Assembly: GCA_001587675.1 (NCBI GenBank) | Contig: LNGD01000011.1 | Coordinates: 1-21,380 of the forward strand | Reading direction: 5' to 3' | From: Candidatus Methanofastidiosum methylothiophilum | Lineage (GTDB): Archaea; Methanobacteriota_B; Thermococci; Methanofastidiosales; Methanofastidiosaceae | Length of the DNA stretch: 21,380 bases | Shown here: positions 1-6,763 of the stretch, one piece after another | How positions within the stretch are numbered: position 1 is the stretch's first letter | Layout of the letters: every line of letters begins with the position of its first letter | The notes under the pieces: model-generated | Seen by the model: only the letters and a program-made list of their open reading frames with translations | What the model was told of the DNA's origin: nothing | Database searches by the model: none | Translations under genes and position numbers: made by a program

Positions 1-736
1 CATTAAAGTTTCTATCATTATAGATTCCTCTAGAGCCAAAGTACAGGTTTGAGGGAGATGAAGCAAAAGTACCTGTGCAACTTTTTGTGCCTTCAAGAAC
101 CCCGTTTACATATATTTTAATATTCTCCCCATCGTATGTTCCTACGACATGATACCATTTATCTTTTTCAGGAGTAGTTGTCGACCATACATATCTATTT
201 GTATAATTAGTTGTTGTTATGGAAAACTCGAACTTAGTATTATATTTGTTATGTTGAAGTTGGTACTGTGGAACCCAATCTGACCTTTGAGTTTTATACA
301 CTGTGTTTGCCCATTGATCAGCTGTTTTTGGATCAACATTCCATTTAATCCAAGCTTCAACTGTTAAAGTGTTTCCTTTTATATTAAGAGAATCACTTGG
401 AGGTATTACGACATATGAATCTTTTCCATCAAATGATAGTGCTTTTTCTCCAATTACTGGAGCTTTGCTACCTTCTTCTTTTTTCTCTGATACCTCATAA
501 CATTGTGCAAGGCATCCATCTTTATCCAATGCATCTTCACACGCCTGTGTACAAAGCCAATTTTTTGAAGAGTAAACTATGTCACTAGGATTAGCACTTT
601 TTTGTACATTTTTTTGAGTCTGTGTCTGGTAACTTCTTGTCCAAATTGCATAAGTTGAAACTGAGGCTGCTACAATCCCTATGAGTAACATAGTGACAAC
701 AGTTAAGGATTCGGCTCTTTTATTTAGAGACTTCAT
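1..736 (-). CDS. Secreted LamG-domain protein with pilin-like N-terminus (C-terminus beyond window)
   Basis: The frame is open from an ATG at 736 to the left edge, giving 245 codons so far. Residues 1-8 are basic and end in a KRA motif followed by a hydrophobic helix (about 10-32). This resembles archaeal type IV pilin-like leaders cut by a prepilin peptidase just before the helix. Residues about 62-80 hold four cysteines (WLCTQAC, DGCLAQC). From about 95 a concanavalin/LamG-like fold follows, with LSFDGKDSYVVIP, LTVEAWIKW, KWYHVVGTYDGENIKIYVNG and LYFGSRG. Such domains bind carbohydrate or surface ligands, so an extracellular or pilus-borne adhesin or glycan-binding role is inferred. A TATA-like TTATAAATAT (reverse of 761-770) lies about 30 bases upstream, so the message has almost no leader. 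No in-frame ATG exists further upstream before a stop. The fold family is fairly sure; the function is not. Confidence 0.82.
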   Translation of the reverse strand, partial: MKSLNKRAESLTVVTMLLIGIVAASVSTYAIWTRSYQTQTQKNVQKSANPSDIVYSSKNWLCTQACEDALDKDGCLAQCYEVSEKKEEGSKAPVIGEKALSFDGKDSYVVIPPSDSLNIKGNTLTVEAWIKWNVDPKTADQWANTVYKTQRSDWVPQYQLQHNKYNTKFEFSITTTNYTNRYVWSTTTPEKDKWYHVVGTYDGENIKIYVNGVLEGTKSCTGTFASSPSNLYFGSRGIYNDRNFN

Positions 737-927
737 ATAATCGTCATTATTTTAGTTGAGATATTTATAAAATTAACTCAATACTCTAAAAATATCGCAA
801 TATATATTGTATTTATTCCAATATTCTAGACTCTAACTATTTAAAATTAGTAATATTTATATTAAGATTTCTATAAGAAAATTTAATAAAAGATTCAACT
901 ATTGAAAAATATGTAAGGCGAGCTCAA

Positions 928-1617
928 ATGAAATCTAACTTTATCAAAGGATTCTATGCAACTATCCCAGTCGCCATATCAGTATCTGCATATGGACTTG
1001 TTCTAGGAGTGCTGGCATACAATAAACAAGTTACTTTTTTTGAACTATTATTAATGGATGTGATAACATTTGCTGGTTCTGCACAGCTATTGATGGTCGA
1101 ACTATGGAAGGACCCCTTACCATTTACAGAAATCCTATTCGCTGTGTTTGCGATCAATTTGAGATATCTATTGATTGGTGCTTCACTTACTCCATTGTTT
1201 AAGAAAAGTTCAATTTACGAAAAAGCTGCATTGATGCATCTTGTTGCTGATGAAAACTGGGCTGTAACTATGTCAAAACTAAAAAACGAAAAGATAACAC
1301 CTTACTTCCTTTTTGGTGGGGGTATCTGCCTGCTTATGGCATGGTTATTGAGCACTCTTGCTGGCCACTCTTTTGGATTTATAGTGTCAGACCCTTACTC
1401 TGTTGCACTTGATTTTGTAATAATAATTATCTTCACTGCCCTTACGGCAAGTTTCTATGAAGGAAAGAACAGCATAATACCATGGATAGTGGCAGCGGTA
1501 GTCGCTTATGCCTCATATATACTAATACCTGGGAAATGGTACATAGTAATTGGTGGGCTTTCAGGAGCAATTATTTATTCCATCGAAAAACATTACAGAG
1601 GAGATAAGGATGAATGA
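928..1617 (+). CDS. azlC: AzlC family branched-chain amino-acid exporter, large subunit
   Basis: This is a 229-residue integral membrane protein of typical AzlC length. It opens with FIKGFYATIPVAISVSAYGLVLGVLA and carries the family's FAGSAQ motif near residue 50, followed by several hydrophobic helices. In bacteria AzlC and AzlD form a two-part exporter of branched-chain amino acids or toxic analogues; the exact substrate here is inferred. The stop overlaps the next gene's start by 8 bases, and that gene encodes the small partner AzlD, so the two are translationally coupled. A weak GGCGAG lies about 6 bases before the ATG. AT-rich TATA-like stretches lie at 853-866 and about 872-890; which one is used is unclear. 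The promoter module described further right is absent here. Confidence 0.9.
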   Translation: MKSNFIKGFYATIPVAISVSAYGLVLGVLAYNKQVTFFELLLMDVITFAGSAQLLMVELWKDPLPFTEILFAVFAINLRYLLIGASLTPLFKKSSIYEKAALMHLVADENWAVTMSKLKNEKITPYFLFGGGICLLMAWLLSTLAGHSFGFIVSDPYSVALDFVIIIIFTALTASFYEGKNSIIPWIVAAVVAYASYILIPGKWYIVIGGLSGAIIYSIEKHYRGDKDE

Positions 1618-1915
1618 GATAGATCTTGTGGCCGTTATACTAATTATCCTTGCAGGGATTATCACTTACTCACTTAGATTCGGTGGATTGATGATTGGAG
1701 ACGTTTTATCAAAGCATAAATTTGTTGAAAATCTTATAAAAGCCTTACCTGGAGCATTGTTGCTTTCTTTTGTCATTCCAAGCATAATCTCAGAAGGAAT
1801 TCCTGGATTAATCAGTGCTTTGACAGCAGGAGTTGTTGCAAAAAAGACAAACAATGTTCTAATTGCACTAGTAATAGGGCTTGCAATAATAATTATATTT
1901 AGAAATTTTATTTAA
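1610..1915 (+). CDS. azlD: AzlD family branched-chain amino-acid exporter, small subunit
   Basis: This 101-residue membrane protein has about three to four helices (IDLVAVILIILAGIITYSL near the N-terminus) and the family motif YSLRFGG. Longer open frames upstream exist, but the ATG at 1610 is preferred. It gives the normal AzlD length, has AGAGGAGATAAGG just upstream as a ribosome site, and overlaps the azlC stop by 8 bases, as usual for this pair. It should form the exporter with AzlC in the cytoplasmic membrane. The gene ends 9 bases before the stop of the convergent gene on the other strand. Confidence 0.9.
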   Translation: MNEIDLVAVILIILAGIITYSLRFGGLMIGDVLSKHKFVENLIKALPGALLLSFVIPSIISEGIPGLISALTAGVVAKKTNNVLIALVIGLAIIIIFRNFI

Positions 1916-1924
1916 AGAAAATAG

Positions 1925-2269
1925 TTATTTCTTCCCTAATCCAAGCATATTTTTCAATGCATCAAAAGGAGTTTCTTTTGGAAATACTCTTACTGTCAAC
2001 ATATCGTTGCAATTTTTGAATATTATAGTGCCTGAACTCTTTGCCAGGTATACCTTTCTAGTTCCCTCAATTCCTACAACTTCTACATTTCCAGTTGAAA
2101 TATGCTCGACTAATTTTGCATCTGCAGGGAACACTGTAAAAGTTTCACCGACATACAAAAAATCCTTATTGACTATAATAGGTGTGCATTCTTCACTCGT
2201 AACAGATATTAATCCAAAAAGAGTGAAAAAAAGCAACGTAATTATAAAAATTGAGAATATCTTTTTCAT
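1925..2269 (-). CDS. Small exported protein resembling the secretin/pilus N-terminal domain
   Basis: This 114-residue protein has a clear signal peptide (MKKIFSIFIITLLFFTLFGL, then a probable cut near residue 25). The mature part reads VGETFTVFPADAKLVEHIST, then VEVVGIEGTRKVYLAKSSGT, then MLTVRVFP. That pattern (a VG-x-S/T start, a 'lives/differs' segment, then a GT-x-x-hydrophobic strand) is like the small beta domain at the N-terminus of type II/III secretin and pilus-assembly proteins (T2SS-T3SS_pil_N). I make this link by eye only. Two cysteines in the mature part could form a disulfide. An AAGGTG ribosome site precedes the ATG and a TATA-like AATAAATAAATC lies about 35-45 bases upstream. 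It is the only gene of its unit. Confidence 0.72.
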   Translation of the reverse strand: MKKIFSIFIITLLFFTLFGLISVTSEECTPIIVNKDFLYVGETFTVFPADAKLVEHISTGNVEVVGIEGTRKVYLAKSSGTIIFKNCNDMLTVRVFPKETPFDALKNMLGLGKK

Positions 2270-2345
2270 CCTAACACCTTATGATAAATTTAAGATTTAT
2301 TTATTAAATATAAATGTTTCTGAGTACTATAACAAAAATCAAATT

Positions 2346-2837
2346 TCAAATTGAATCAAGGTTTAACTCTAATTCCGGGTCGATAGGCGGTTTAAAACCA
2401 GCTCTTAGGTACATCCCTATGCCATCTTTAGTTGCATGAAGATTCAAGATATCAATATTCATCTTCTTTGCTTCTTCAATAAGCATCTTCAGCAGCCTGG
2501 TGCTAATCCCGTGTTTTCTAAACTCTGGAACAGTATACATGTTGAGAATATATCCATATTTGCCATGTAGACAATCATATCTCGGTGCAACCCTCCATAA
2601 AATCAAGCCGCTCGTTGCGACTATTTTCCCATCAAACTCGGCAAGCCAAGAAACAAATTCATTTTTTTCTAGATATTCTCTGAAGAATTTTTCCAATTCA
2701 ATTTTTAATTGTTCCAGATTATTTTTGTTTTTATCTTCGCCAAGCTCATCAAGTAACATTATTTTGAACTTGATTAATTCTGGAATATCATCTACTGTTG
2801 CTTTTCTAAAAACAAGTGTATTTTTGTCTACAATCAT
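2346..2837 (-). CDS. GNAT family N-acetyltransferase
   Basis: This 163-residue single-domain protein has the GNAT order: VFRKATVDDIPELIKFK at the start, the beta4 strand GYILNMYTVPEFR, then the acetyl-CoA loop RKHGIST and the helix LLKMLIEEAKKM. The strand DILNLHAT and the segment MYLRAGFKP complete the fold. The family moves an acetyl group from acetyl-CoA to an amine; the acceptor cannot be told. A TATA-like element (AATAAATAA, reverse of about 2860-2868) is centred about 27 bases before the ATG, so the message is probably leaderless and this start is favoured. Its flanking genes have no evident link to it. Confidence 0.88.
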   Translation of the reverse strand: MIVDKNTLVFRKATVDDIPELIKFKIMLLDELGEDKNKNNLEQLKIELEKFFREYLEKNEFVSWLAEFDGKIVATSGLILWRVAPRYDCLHGKYGYILNMYTVPEFRKHGISTRLLKMLIEEAKKMNIDILNLHATKDGIGMYLRAGFKPPIDPELELNLDSI

Positions 2838-2890
2838 CTTACACTAATTGATTCCAAGTTATTTATTAGTATCTGTATCCAAAATCTAGA

Positions 2891-3301
2891 TCATTTATTA
2901 TAGGCCATCATCCCGCCTTGGAGAACATAAACATTATCAAAGCCTTCTTTATTTAAGAGATCGCCGGCTACATTACTCAATTTACCCGCAAAACAAGTTA
3001 ATACGATCTTTTTATTACCAATACTATTTACCTTCTCAGAGAGCCCTATCCCATAAGGTACATTAATACTACCCCTAATTGAACTCTCCCCAAAGCTTTT
3101 TGTATCTCTAAGATCGAATATGATTATTTTTTCATTTTTAGCGATAAGAGTCTTAAATTCTTCTACAGTGATAATTTTCGGTTTAAATTGTAAAAGAAAA
3201 TCGTCGGCTGTTTTCATCAATTTCTTTACTGTTTCGACATCATCATTCAATATAGCTTCCTTTACACCTTCAGGCCACTTAACATCTTTAATAATATCCA
3301 T
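2891..3301 (-). CDS. Single-domain rhodanese-like sulfurtransferase
   Basis: This 136-residue protein starts at the ATG at 3301. A longer open frame runs back to 3472, but its extra 57 residues are the translated tRNA fragment and AT-rich spacer, so they are rejected. Residues 1-35 are a short helical lead-in. The rhodanese domain follows, with ITVEEFKTLI, IIIFDLRDTKSF, IRGSINVPYG, the active-site loop LTCFAGKLSN with the catalytic cysteine, and the closing FDNVYVLQGGMMAY. Such proteins carry persulfide sulfur. The loop is C-x-x-G-x-x as in active members. It lies just outside the tRNA fragment that marks the integrated element, so it is probably a native chromosomal gene. Confidence 0.88.
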   Translation of the reverse strand: MDIIKDVKWPEGVKEAILNDDVETVKKLMKTADDFLLQFKPKIITVEEFKTLIAKNEKIIIFDLRDTKSFGESSIRGSINVPYGIGLSEKVNSIGNKKIVLTCFAGKLSNVAGDLLNKEGFDNVYVLQGGMMAYNK

Positions 3302-3411
3302 AGTATCATCATACAAAATAATAATTAGTATTTTATTAATTTTATTATTCGCTAAAATATCAACCCAAAAAAAGGCCAGAAAAAACTCGAAATGGCAATC
3401 ACAGCAAAAAG

Positions 3412-3464
3412 CGCCGAGGGGGAGATTTGAACTCCCGCATCCCAAAGGGAAACCGGATCTCAAG
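3412..3464 (-). tRNA. tRNA-Ser(UGA) 3' fragment, integration site (att)
   Basis: Read on the minus strand, this is the 3' part of a class II tRNA. It has anticodon loop CTTGAGA (anticodon TGA at 3462-3460), 3' anticodon stem TCCGG, a long variable arm with CCC-TTT-GGG, T arm GGGAG-TTCAAAT-CTCCC, acceptor strand CCTCGGC and discriminator G at 3412. The long variable arm, G73 and UGA anticodon indicate serine. The 5' anticodon strand should be CCGGA but is GACCA, and no D arm or 5' acceptor follows. So only positions about 32-73 remain and it cannot make a tRNA. Similarity breaks at the 5' edge of the anticodon loop, next to an integrase gene, as expected for an att site of an integrated element. 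Confidence 0.85.
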
Positions 3465-3510
3465 TGGTCCAAGAGAAAAATATACCTTAAATGGAAAAAA
3501 GAGGTATAAA

Positions 3511-4365
3511 ATGGAAGAATTATTGAATTTGGACCAGAAAAAAGAATATTCTAAAAATCGGGAGGCGGATGAAAACTATCAAGACTTTTATAGGTACTTA
3601 AGAGGTATTAAGAACTTGGCTGCTTCAACCTCAAATAGAATGCTTTCAAGGATGCCAAAAGGTTGGACTAACTGGAATGAAAACGATGTTAATGAATTCT
3701 ATTTTAAAACATTAGATAAATCGTGCAGTTCCACACATAAGCGCCAGATACATTATTGTCTGAAATATTTCTCAGAGTTCAAAGGATATCATTTTGATAA
3801 CAAACCGCCCCGAGTCCATAAAAAATGTAGGAAAAATGTTGAACTGGAAGATGTCTGGAAATTACTTGATGTTGTAGACAGTGACAAATATTTGGCCTTA
3901 ATTTTAACACAACTATATACCGGACTTAGGCCATCAGAATTATTGGCCCTAAAAATAGAAGACTTGGATATCGATAAAAGAATAATAACGGTGAAGAACA
4001 CGAAGACTTACAGAGATAGGATTGTCCCTATCCATAAAAAAGCTCTGACAATTCTAAGAAAATATCTTGCATCTAGAGATGATAGTAACCCCCATTTATT
4101 CTATTCAAAATACAAGAAGGCGCAATTGAATCTTCAAATATATCAAAAAGCGTTAAGGGAATATTCAGAAAAAGCTAAGATAAAAAGAGTAACGCCATAT
4201 CAGATAAGGCACACATTTGCCACACAGTTTATTGAAAATGGTGGAGATATCTTAATACTAAAAAATATAATGGGTCATTCGGATATTAAGACCACTGAAG
4301 GTTATGTCCATGAGAATGCAAATATGATAAAGAAGGGATATGACAAAGCATGCCCAGAGTTTTAA
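3511..4365 (+). CDS. Tyrosine recombinase (phage/plasmid-type integrase)
   Basis: This 284-residue integrase starts at the ATG at 3511, with GAGGT at 3501-3505 as ribosome site. The frame is also open back through the tRNA fragment (a TTG at 3427), but that extension is compositionally tRNA-derived. Residues about 18-95 are the helical core-binding domain. The catalytic domain carries R140 (YTGLRPSE), K165 (KNTKTYRDR), R233 in YQIRHTFAT, H256 (MGHSD) and nucleophile Y265 (TTEGYVH). The usual box-II histidine is Tyr230, a tolerated variant. All residues needed for strand cleavage are present, so it is probably active. It points away from the att fragment, into the element. A TATA-like AAAATATACC at about 3476-3485 could be its promoter. 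An SSV-type split gene was considered but the protein is complete without the att-encoded part. Confidence 0.93.
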   Translation: MEELLNLDQKKEYSKNREADENYQDFYRYLRGIKNLAASTSNRMLSRMPKGWTNWNENDVNEFYFKTLDKSCSSTHKRQIHYCLKYFSEFKGYHFDNKPPRVHKKCRKNVELEDVWKLLDVVDSDKYLALILTQLYTGLRPSELLALKIEDLDIDKRIITVKNTKTYRDRIVPIHKKALTILRKYLASRDDSNPHLFYSKYKKAQLNLQIYQKALREYSEKAKIKRVTPYQIRHTFATQFIENGGDILILKNIMGHSDIKTTEGYVHENANMIKKGYDKACPEF

Positions 4366-4380
4366 ATTTATTTTTAATTA

Positions 4381-4424
4381 TTTATTAAAAGATCGTTTAA
4401 CATTCCTAACTTTTATTAAAAGAT
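4381..4424. repeat. 13-bp direct repeat after the integrase gene
   Basis: TTTATTAAAAGAT occurs at 4381-4393 and again exactly at 4412-4424, a 31-bp period (about three helical turns). Short same-face direct repeats beside an integrase gene often bind the recombinase or an excisionase. That role is inferred from position only; the AT-rich composition makes chance possible. Confidence 0.45.
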
Positions 4425-4502
4425 AAGGCCAATTTTTTTAACGGGATCTGGCCTTAAAATTAGAGTCAAACTCTAACTATTGCGCATAAGGCTTATTATG
4501 CG
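4424..4502. other. Three consecutive hairpins downstream of the integrase
   Basis: Three inverted repeats follow one another with little space between. The first is TAAGGCCA (4424-4431) with TGGCCTTA (4449-4456), an 8-bp stem and 17-base loop. The second is TTAGAGT (4460-4466) with ACTCTAA (4470-4476), a 7-bp stem and 3-base loop. The third is CGCATAA (4483-4489) with TTATGCG (4496-4502), a 7-bp stem and 6-base loop. All stems are perfect. They could form a structured RNA, an integrase terminator/processing region, or recombination sites. No coding frame covers them. Confidence 0.55.
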
Positions 4503-4634
4503 AATAAATTATACATTTGTGTTTTATATTAAACATTTAAGTTGGCCCTATTTTTAGATCCATATCGTGACAATGTATTAGTCCAGCCTTTTACAGATAC
4601 AATCAGGTGATGCAAAACGGCAGCAATTATTGAA

Positions 4635-4886
4635 ATGAACGGGAAGAAGTTTGTTTGTGGAAACGAGATAATAGCCGCATGGAAGAGTGAAACTGGCTGG
4701 ACTTGGTTTGCAACTGAAGTTTCCGAAATTAGAAGAGTCGGTGATGAAACAGGCGGCTCGATTATTAATGGAAAGCCAGAGAATGACATAATCTACTATG
4801 GCCTAGTTTTAGGGCCAACTGAGGAGTGGGGCTGCTTTTCCGGAAGGGAGCTAGAAATTGACAAAAGGGTAGAAAAAATATTTTAA
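4635..4886 (+). CDS. DUF2958-like small protein of mobile elements
   Basis: This 83-residue protein carries GWTWFATE, then IIYYGLVLGPTEEWGCFSGREL. That is the core pattern of the DUF2958 family ('WTWYATE ... FFGLV-G-E-E-GYFS--EL'), found mostly on plasmids and integrative elements; its biochemical role is unknown to me. Most members are about 100-120 residues with a longer N-terminus, and this frame is closed upstream by a TGA at 4608-4610, so it may be shortened. No convincing ribosome site precedes the ATG. It lies between the integrase and a convergent chromosomal-type gene, and supports the view that 3412 to about 4890 is mobile DNA. T-rich DNA at 4883-4915 lies between it and the convergent gene and may end transcription both ways. 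Confidence 0.68.
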   Translation: MNGKKFVCGNEIIAAWKSETGWTWFATEVSEIRRVGDETGGSIINGKPENDIIYYGLVLGPTEEWGCFSGRELEIDKRVEKIF

Positions 4887-4940
4887 TTTTTTAGAATATT
4901 CTTTTTTGATTATCTTGGTTAATTTGACCTATTAAAAAAA

Positions 4941-5405
4941 TCAAATATTAATCAGAAAGTAAGCTATTGAGAACAGTAGTATGGCGATTATACTCAAGAA
5001 GTTCTTCCACGACACCCTGTACTTTTGGCCTACCGCCTTCTCAATTGACAGGAGGAGTCTATCCCTGAACAACTCATACACCACAAGAGAACTCAATATT
5101 GATATTATGGTAAGGTAGTAGAAGGTCGATATACCTACCGCGTCCGATTTTACTAGAAAGTAGGAAATGTAGAAGATTGTAAGGGAGGCAAAAAGCGATA
5201 TGGCAAGAAGAAAAAAGATGTTTAAGTTAATCTTTAGCATGACCTTGTGCTTGGAGAATATGAGATTTCCTTCTTGAAACATCTTTTTTATGGAGAGCTC
5301 TTGTTTGGACTCATATGACACGGTGTAGCCAGAGGATATTAGATTTGAGATTATGTCTTTTCTCTTCGGTAGCCTGCCGCACTCAAACTCTGTGTAGATT
5401 GTCAT
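4941..5405 (-). CDS. Small membrane protein of unknown function
   Basis: I do not recognise this 154-residue protein. A soluble N-terminal part of about 55 residues (ECGRLPKRKDIISNLISSGY) precedes two adjacent helices (about 60-80 and 92-110). A basic linker (ELFRDRLLLSIEKAVGQKYR) and a final helix (about 136-153) follow. The start has a strong ribosome site, AAAGGAGATCA, a few bases upstream. It follows the TPR gene by 29 bases in the same direction, so the two are probably co-transcribed. The N-terminal part could form a small cytoplasmic domain that senses or tethers the TPR partner, but nothing shows this directly. Confidence 0.75.
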   Translation of the reverse strand: MTIYTEFECGRLPKRKDIISNLISSGYTVSYESKQELSIKKMFQEGNLIFSKHKVMLKINLNIFFLLAISLFASLTIFYISYFLVKSDAVGISTFYYLTIISILSSLVVYELFRDRLLLSIEKAVGQKYRVSWKNFLSIIAILLFSIAYFLINI

Positions 5406-5434
5406 TTATTGATCTCCTTTGATCATAAATACTT

Positions 5435-6550
5435 TCACCCTTTATTTTTTTTCATTGTGAGTTCTTCAGCCTTGTCAAAACATTCTTGGGCTTCTGAATA
5501 TTTATTTTGATAAAGAAGTGCGACACCTTTATTTGCCCATGCCTCTTTATAATTTGGATCTATCGTGATTGCCTTGTCGTAGCATTCAATTGCTTCAGAG
5601 TATTTGTCTTGTCCGACAAGTGCGACACCTTTATTTACCCATGCCTCTTTATAATTTGGATCTATCGTGATTGCCTTGTCAAGACATTCAATTGCTTCAG
5701 AGTATTTGCCTTGATACATAAGGACCCATCCCTTATCAGCCCATGCCTCTTTATAATTTGGATCTATCGTGATTGCCTTGTCGTAGCATTCAATTGCTTC
5801 TGAGTATTTGCCTTGATTATGAAGCGCCTTTCCTTTGCCGTACCAAGCAGATAAATTATTTGTATCTATTTCTAATATCTCATCATTGCAATTTTCAGAT
5901 TCTATATGCCTCCCAAGATGTCGAAGTGCATCTCCTTTAGAGTCCCATGCTAGGAGGTATTTTGGATCCATCTGAATGGCTTTATCGAAGCATTCAATGG
6001 CTTCAGAATACTTGAATCGCATTGAAATTAATAACCCTTTACTGGTATTCAAAGCAGCTGCGTGATTTGGATTCATTTCAATGGCTTCATCGTAGGAGGC
6101 TACTGCTTCGTCAAATTTGCCTTGTGCAAAAAGTGCAAATCCTTTCGAATTTATTGCAGCTATCTGATTAGTATCTAAATTGATGGCTTGGTCAAAACAA
6201 ACTATTGCATCATCAATTTTATATTGATAGAAAAGTGCGAGTCCTTTAGCGGTCCATGTAGGTGCAAAATTAGGATCTATTGCAATAGCTTTATCAAAGC
6301 AAGCTATTGAATCGTCAAATTTTTTCTGTTCTTGGAGAATGGCCCCTTTATATATCCAAGCTTCTTTGTAACTAGAATTAATTTCCAACGCTTTGTCAAA
6401 TTTAATCATAGCTTCATCGTATTTTCCCTCCTTGAGGAGAGATTCTCCTTCATTAAAAAATTCTTCAGGAGCTTTTTGCTCTGATACACATAATGCTGTC
6501 AAAAAAGTTGAAATGAGTAGAGATATTAAAAATAATCTAATTCTATACAT
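5435..6550 (-). CDS. Exported/anchored TPR protein with ten repeats
   Basis: This 371-residue protein has a hydrophobic N-terminal segment (about 4-21), a signal peptide or anchor. It ends in LTALC, which is not a good lipobox. Ten tetratricopeptide repeats of 34 residues (one of 35) then fill the protein to its lysine-rich end. Each follows the W-x-x-KG-x-AL ... Y-x-EAI-x-CFDKAI-x-(I/M)DPN pattern. TPR solenoids bind peptides or partner proteins, so a scaffold outside the membrane is likely. Repeats 7-10 are nearly identical at protein and DNA level, unlike repeats 1-6, so they arose by recent 102-bp duplications. A GAGGTTAG ribosome site precedes the ATG. The gene follows a 42-residue membrane protein by 14 bases and is followed by another membrane protein, forming a three-gene unit. 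Confidence 0.9.
   Translation of the reverse strand: MYRIRLFLISLLISTFLTALCVSEQKAPEEFFNEGESLLKEGKYDEAMIKFDKALEINSSYKEAWIYKGAILQEQKKFDDSIACFDKAIAIDPNFAPTWTAKGLALFYQYKIDDAIVCFDQAINLDTNQIAAINSKGFALFAQGKFDEAVASYDEAIEMNPNHAAALNTSKGLLISMRFKYSEAIECFDKAIQMDPKYLLAWDSKGDALRHLGRHIESENCNDEILEIDTNNLSAWYGKGKALHNQGKYSEAIECYDKAITIDPNYKEAWADKGWVLMYQGKYSEAIECLDKAITIDPNYKEAWVNKGVALVGQDKYSEAIECYDKAITIDPNYKEAWANKGVALLYQNKYSEAQECFDKAEELTMKKNKG
5526..5835 (-). repeat. Near-identical 102-bp tandem repeats inside the TPR gene
   Basis: Three consecutive 102-bp units begin near 5526, 5628 and 5730. Each carries an almost unchanged stretch of about 60 bp encoding the ITIDPNYKEAW part of the repeat, with differences mostly in the loop codons. 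The period equals 34 codons, so copy-number change keeps the frame. The array is coding, not CRISPR. Confidence 0.85.
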
Positions 6551-6564
6551 ATTCTAACCTCAGA

Positions 6565-6693
6565 TTAATTAATATATTCTTCTAAAAATATCCTGATTAT
6601 TGCTAATAGGATAAATCCTATTACAAGTAATATTGTGGGAACAAGTCTTTTACGTTTAGGTTCAGAATCCCCGGGGTCATAAAAATAAACCAT
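6565..6693 (-). CDS. 42-residue single-helix membrane protein
   Basis: This short gene encodes MVYFYDPGDSEPKRKRL, then a helix (about residues 18-37, VPTILLVIGFILLAIIRIF), then a short acidic tail LEEYIN. The basic KRKR before the helix fits a protein with its N-terminus in the cytoplasm. Support for coding: GTGGAG lies about 12 bases upstream, the stop is 14 bases before the TPR gene in the same direction, and the codons give a coherent charge-helix-charge pattern. A TATA-like TTAAATATATGG (reverse of about 6747-6758) lies about 55 bases upstream. I do not recognise a family. Confidence 0.68.
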   Translation of the reverse strand: MVYFYDPGDSEPKRKRLVPTILLVIGFILLAIIRIFLEEYIN

Positions 6694-6763
6694 AACTTAC
6701 TTCTCCACAATAATTTTGATTTCTTTTGAACTAATTAATTATCAATTTTCCATATATTTAATG

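Noticed and set aside
2007..2354. Rightward 115-codon frame overlapping the small exported protein
   Set aside because: The minus-strand gene has a signal peptide and ribosome site; the rightward frame runs into AT-rich intergenic DNA with no coding features.
3302..3472. N-terminal extension of the rhodanese gene to 3472
   Set aside because: The added 57 residues come from the tRNA fragment and AT-rich spacer and have no rhodanese-like content; the ATG at 3301 directly precedes a normal domain.
3340..3510. Extension of the integrase frame upstream through the tRNA fragment (SSV-type split integrase)
   Set aside because: The ATG at 3511 has a good GAGGT ribosome site, the protein is complete from there, and the upstream residues merely translate tRNA and spacer sequence.
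4441..4451. ACGGGATCT-like similarity to the tRNA fragment's ACCGGATCT as a second att copy
   Set aside because: Only a handful of bases match and the T arm and acceptor strand are absent, so it is treated as chance.
5507..5803. Tandem repeats and a rightward open frame that could suggest a repeat protein or CRISPR array
   Set aside because: The repeats are the antisense of TPR codons on the minus strand; units are 102 bp without distinct repeat-spacer structure, and the rightward frame has cysteine/phenylalanine-rich low-quality content.
6747..6758. A ninth copy of the promoter module before the 42-residue gene
   Set aside because: Only the TATA-like TTAAATATATGG matches; the upstream direct repeats are absent.
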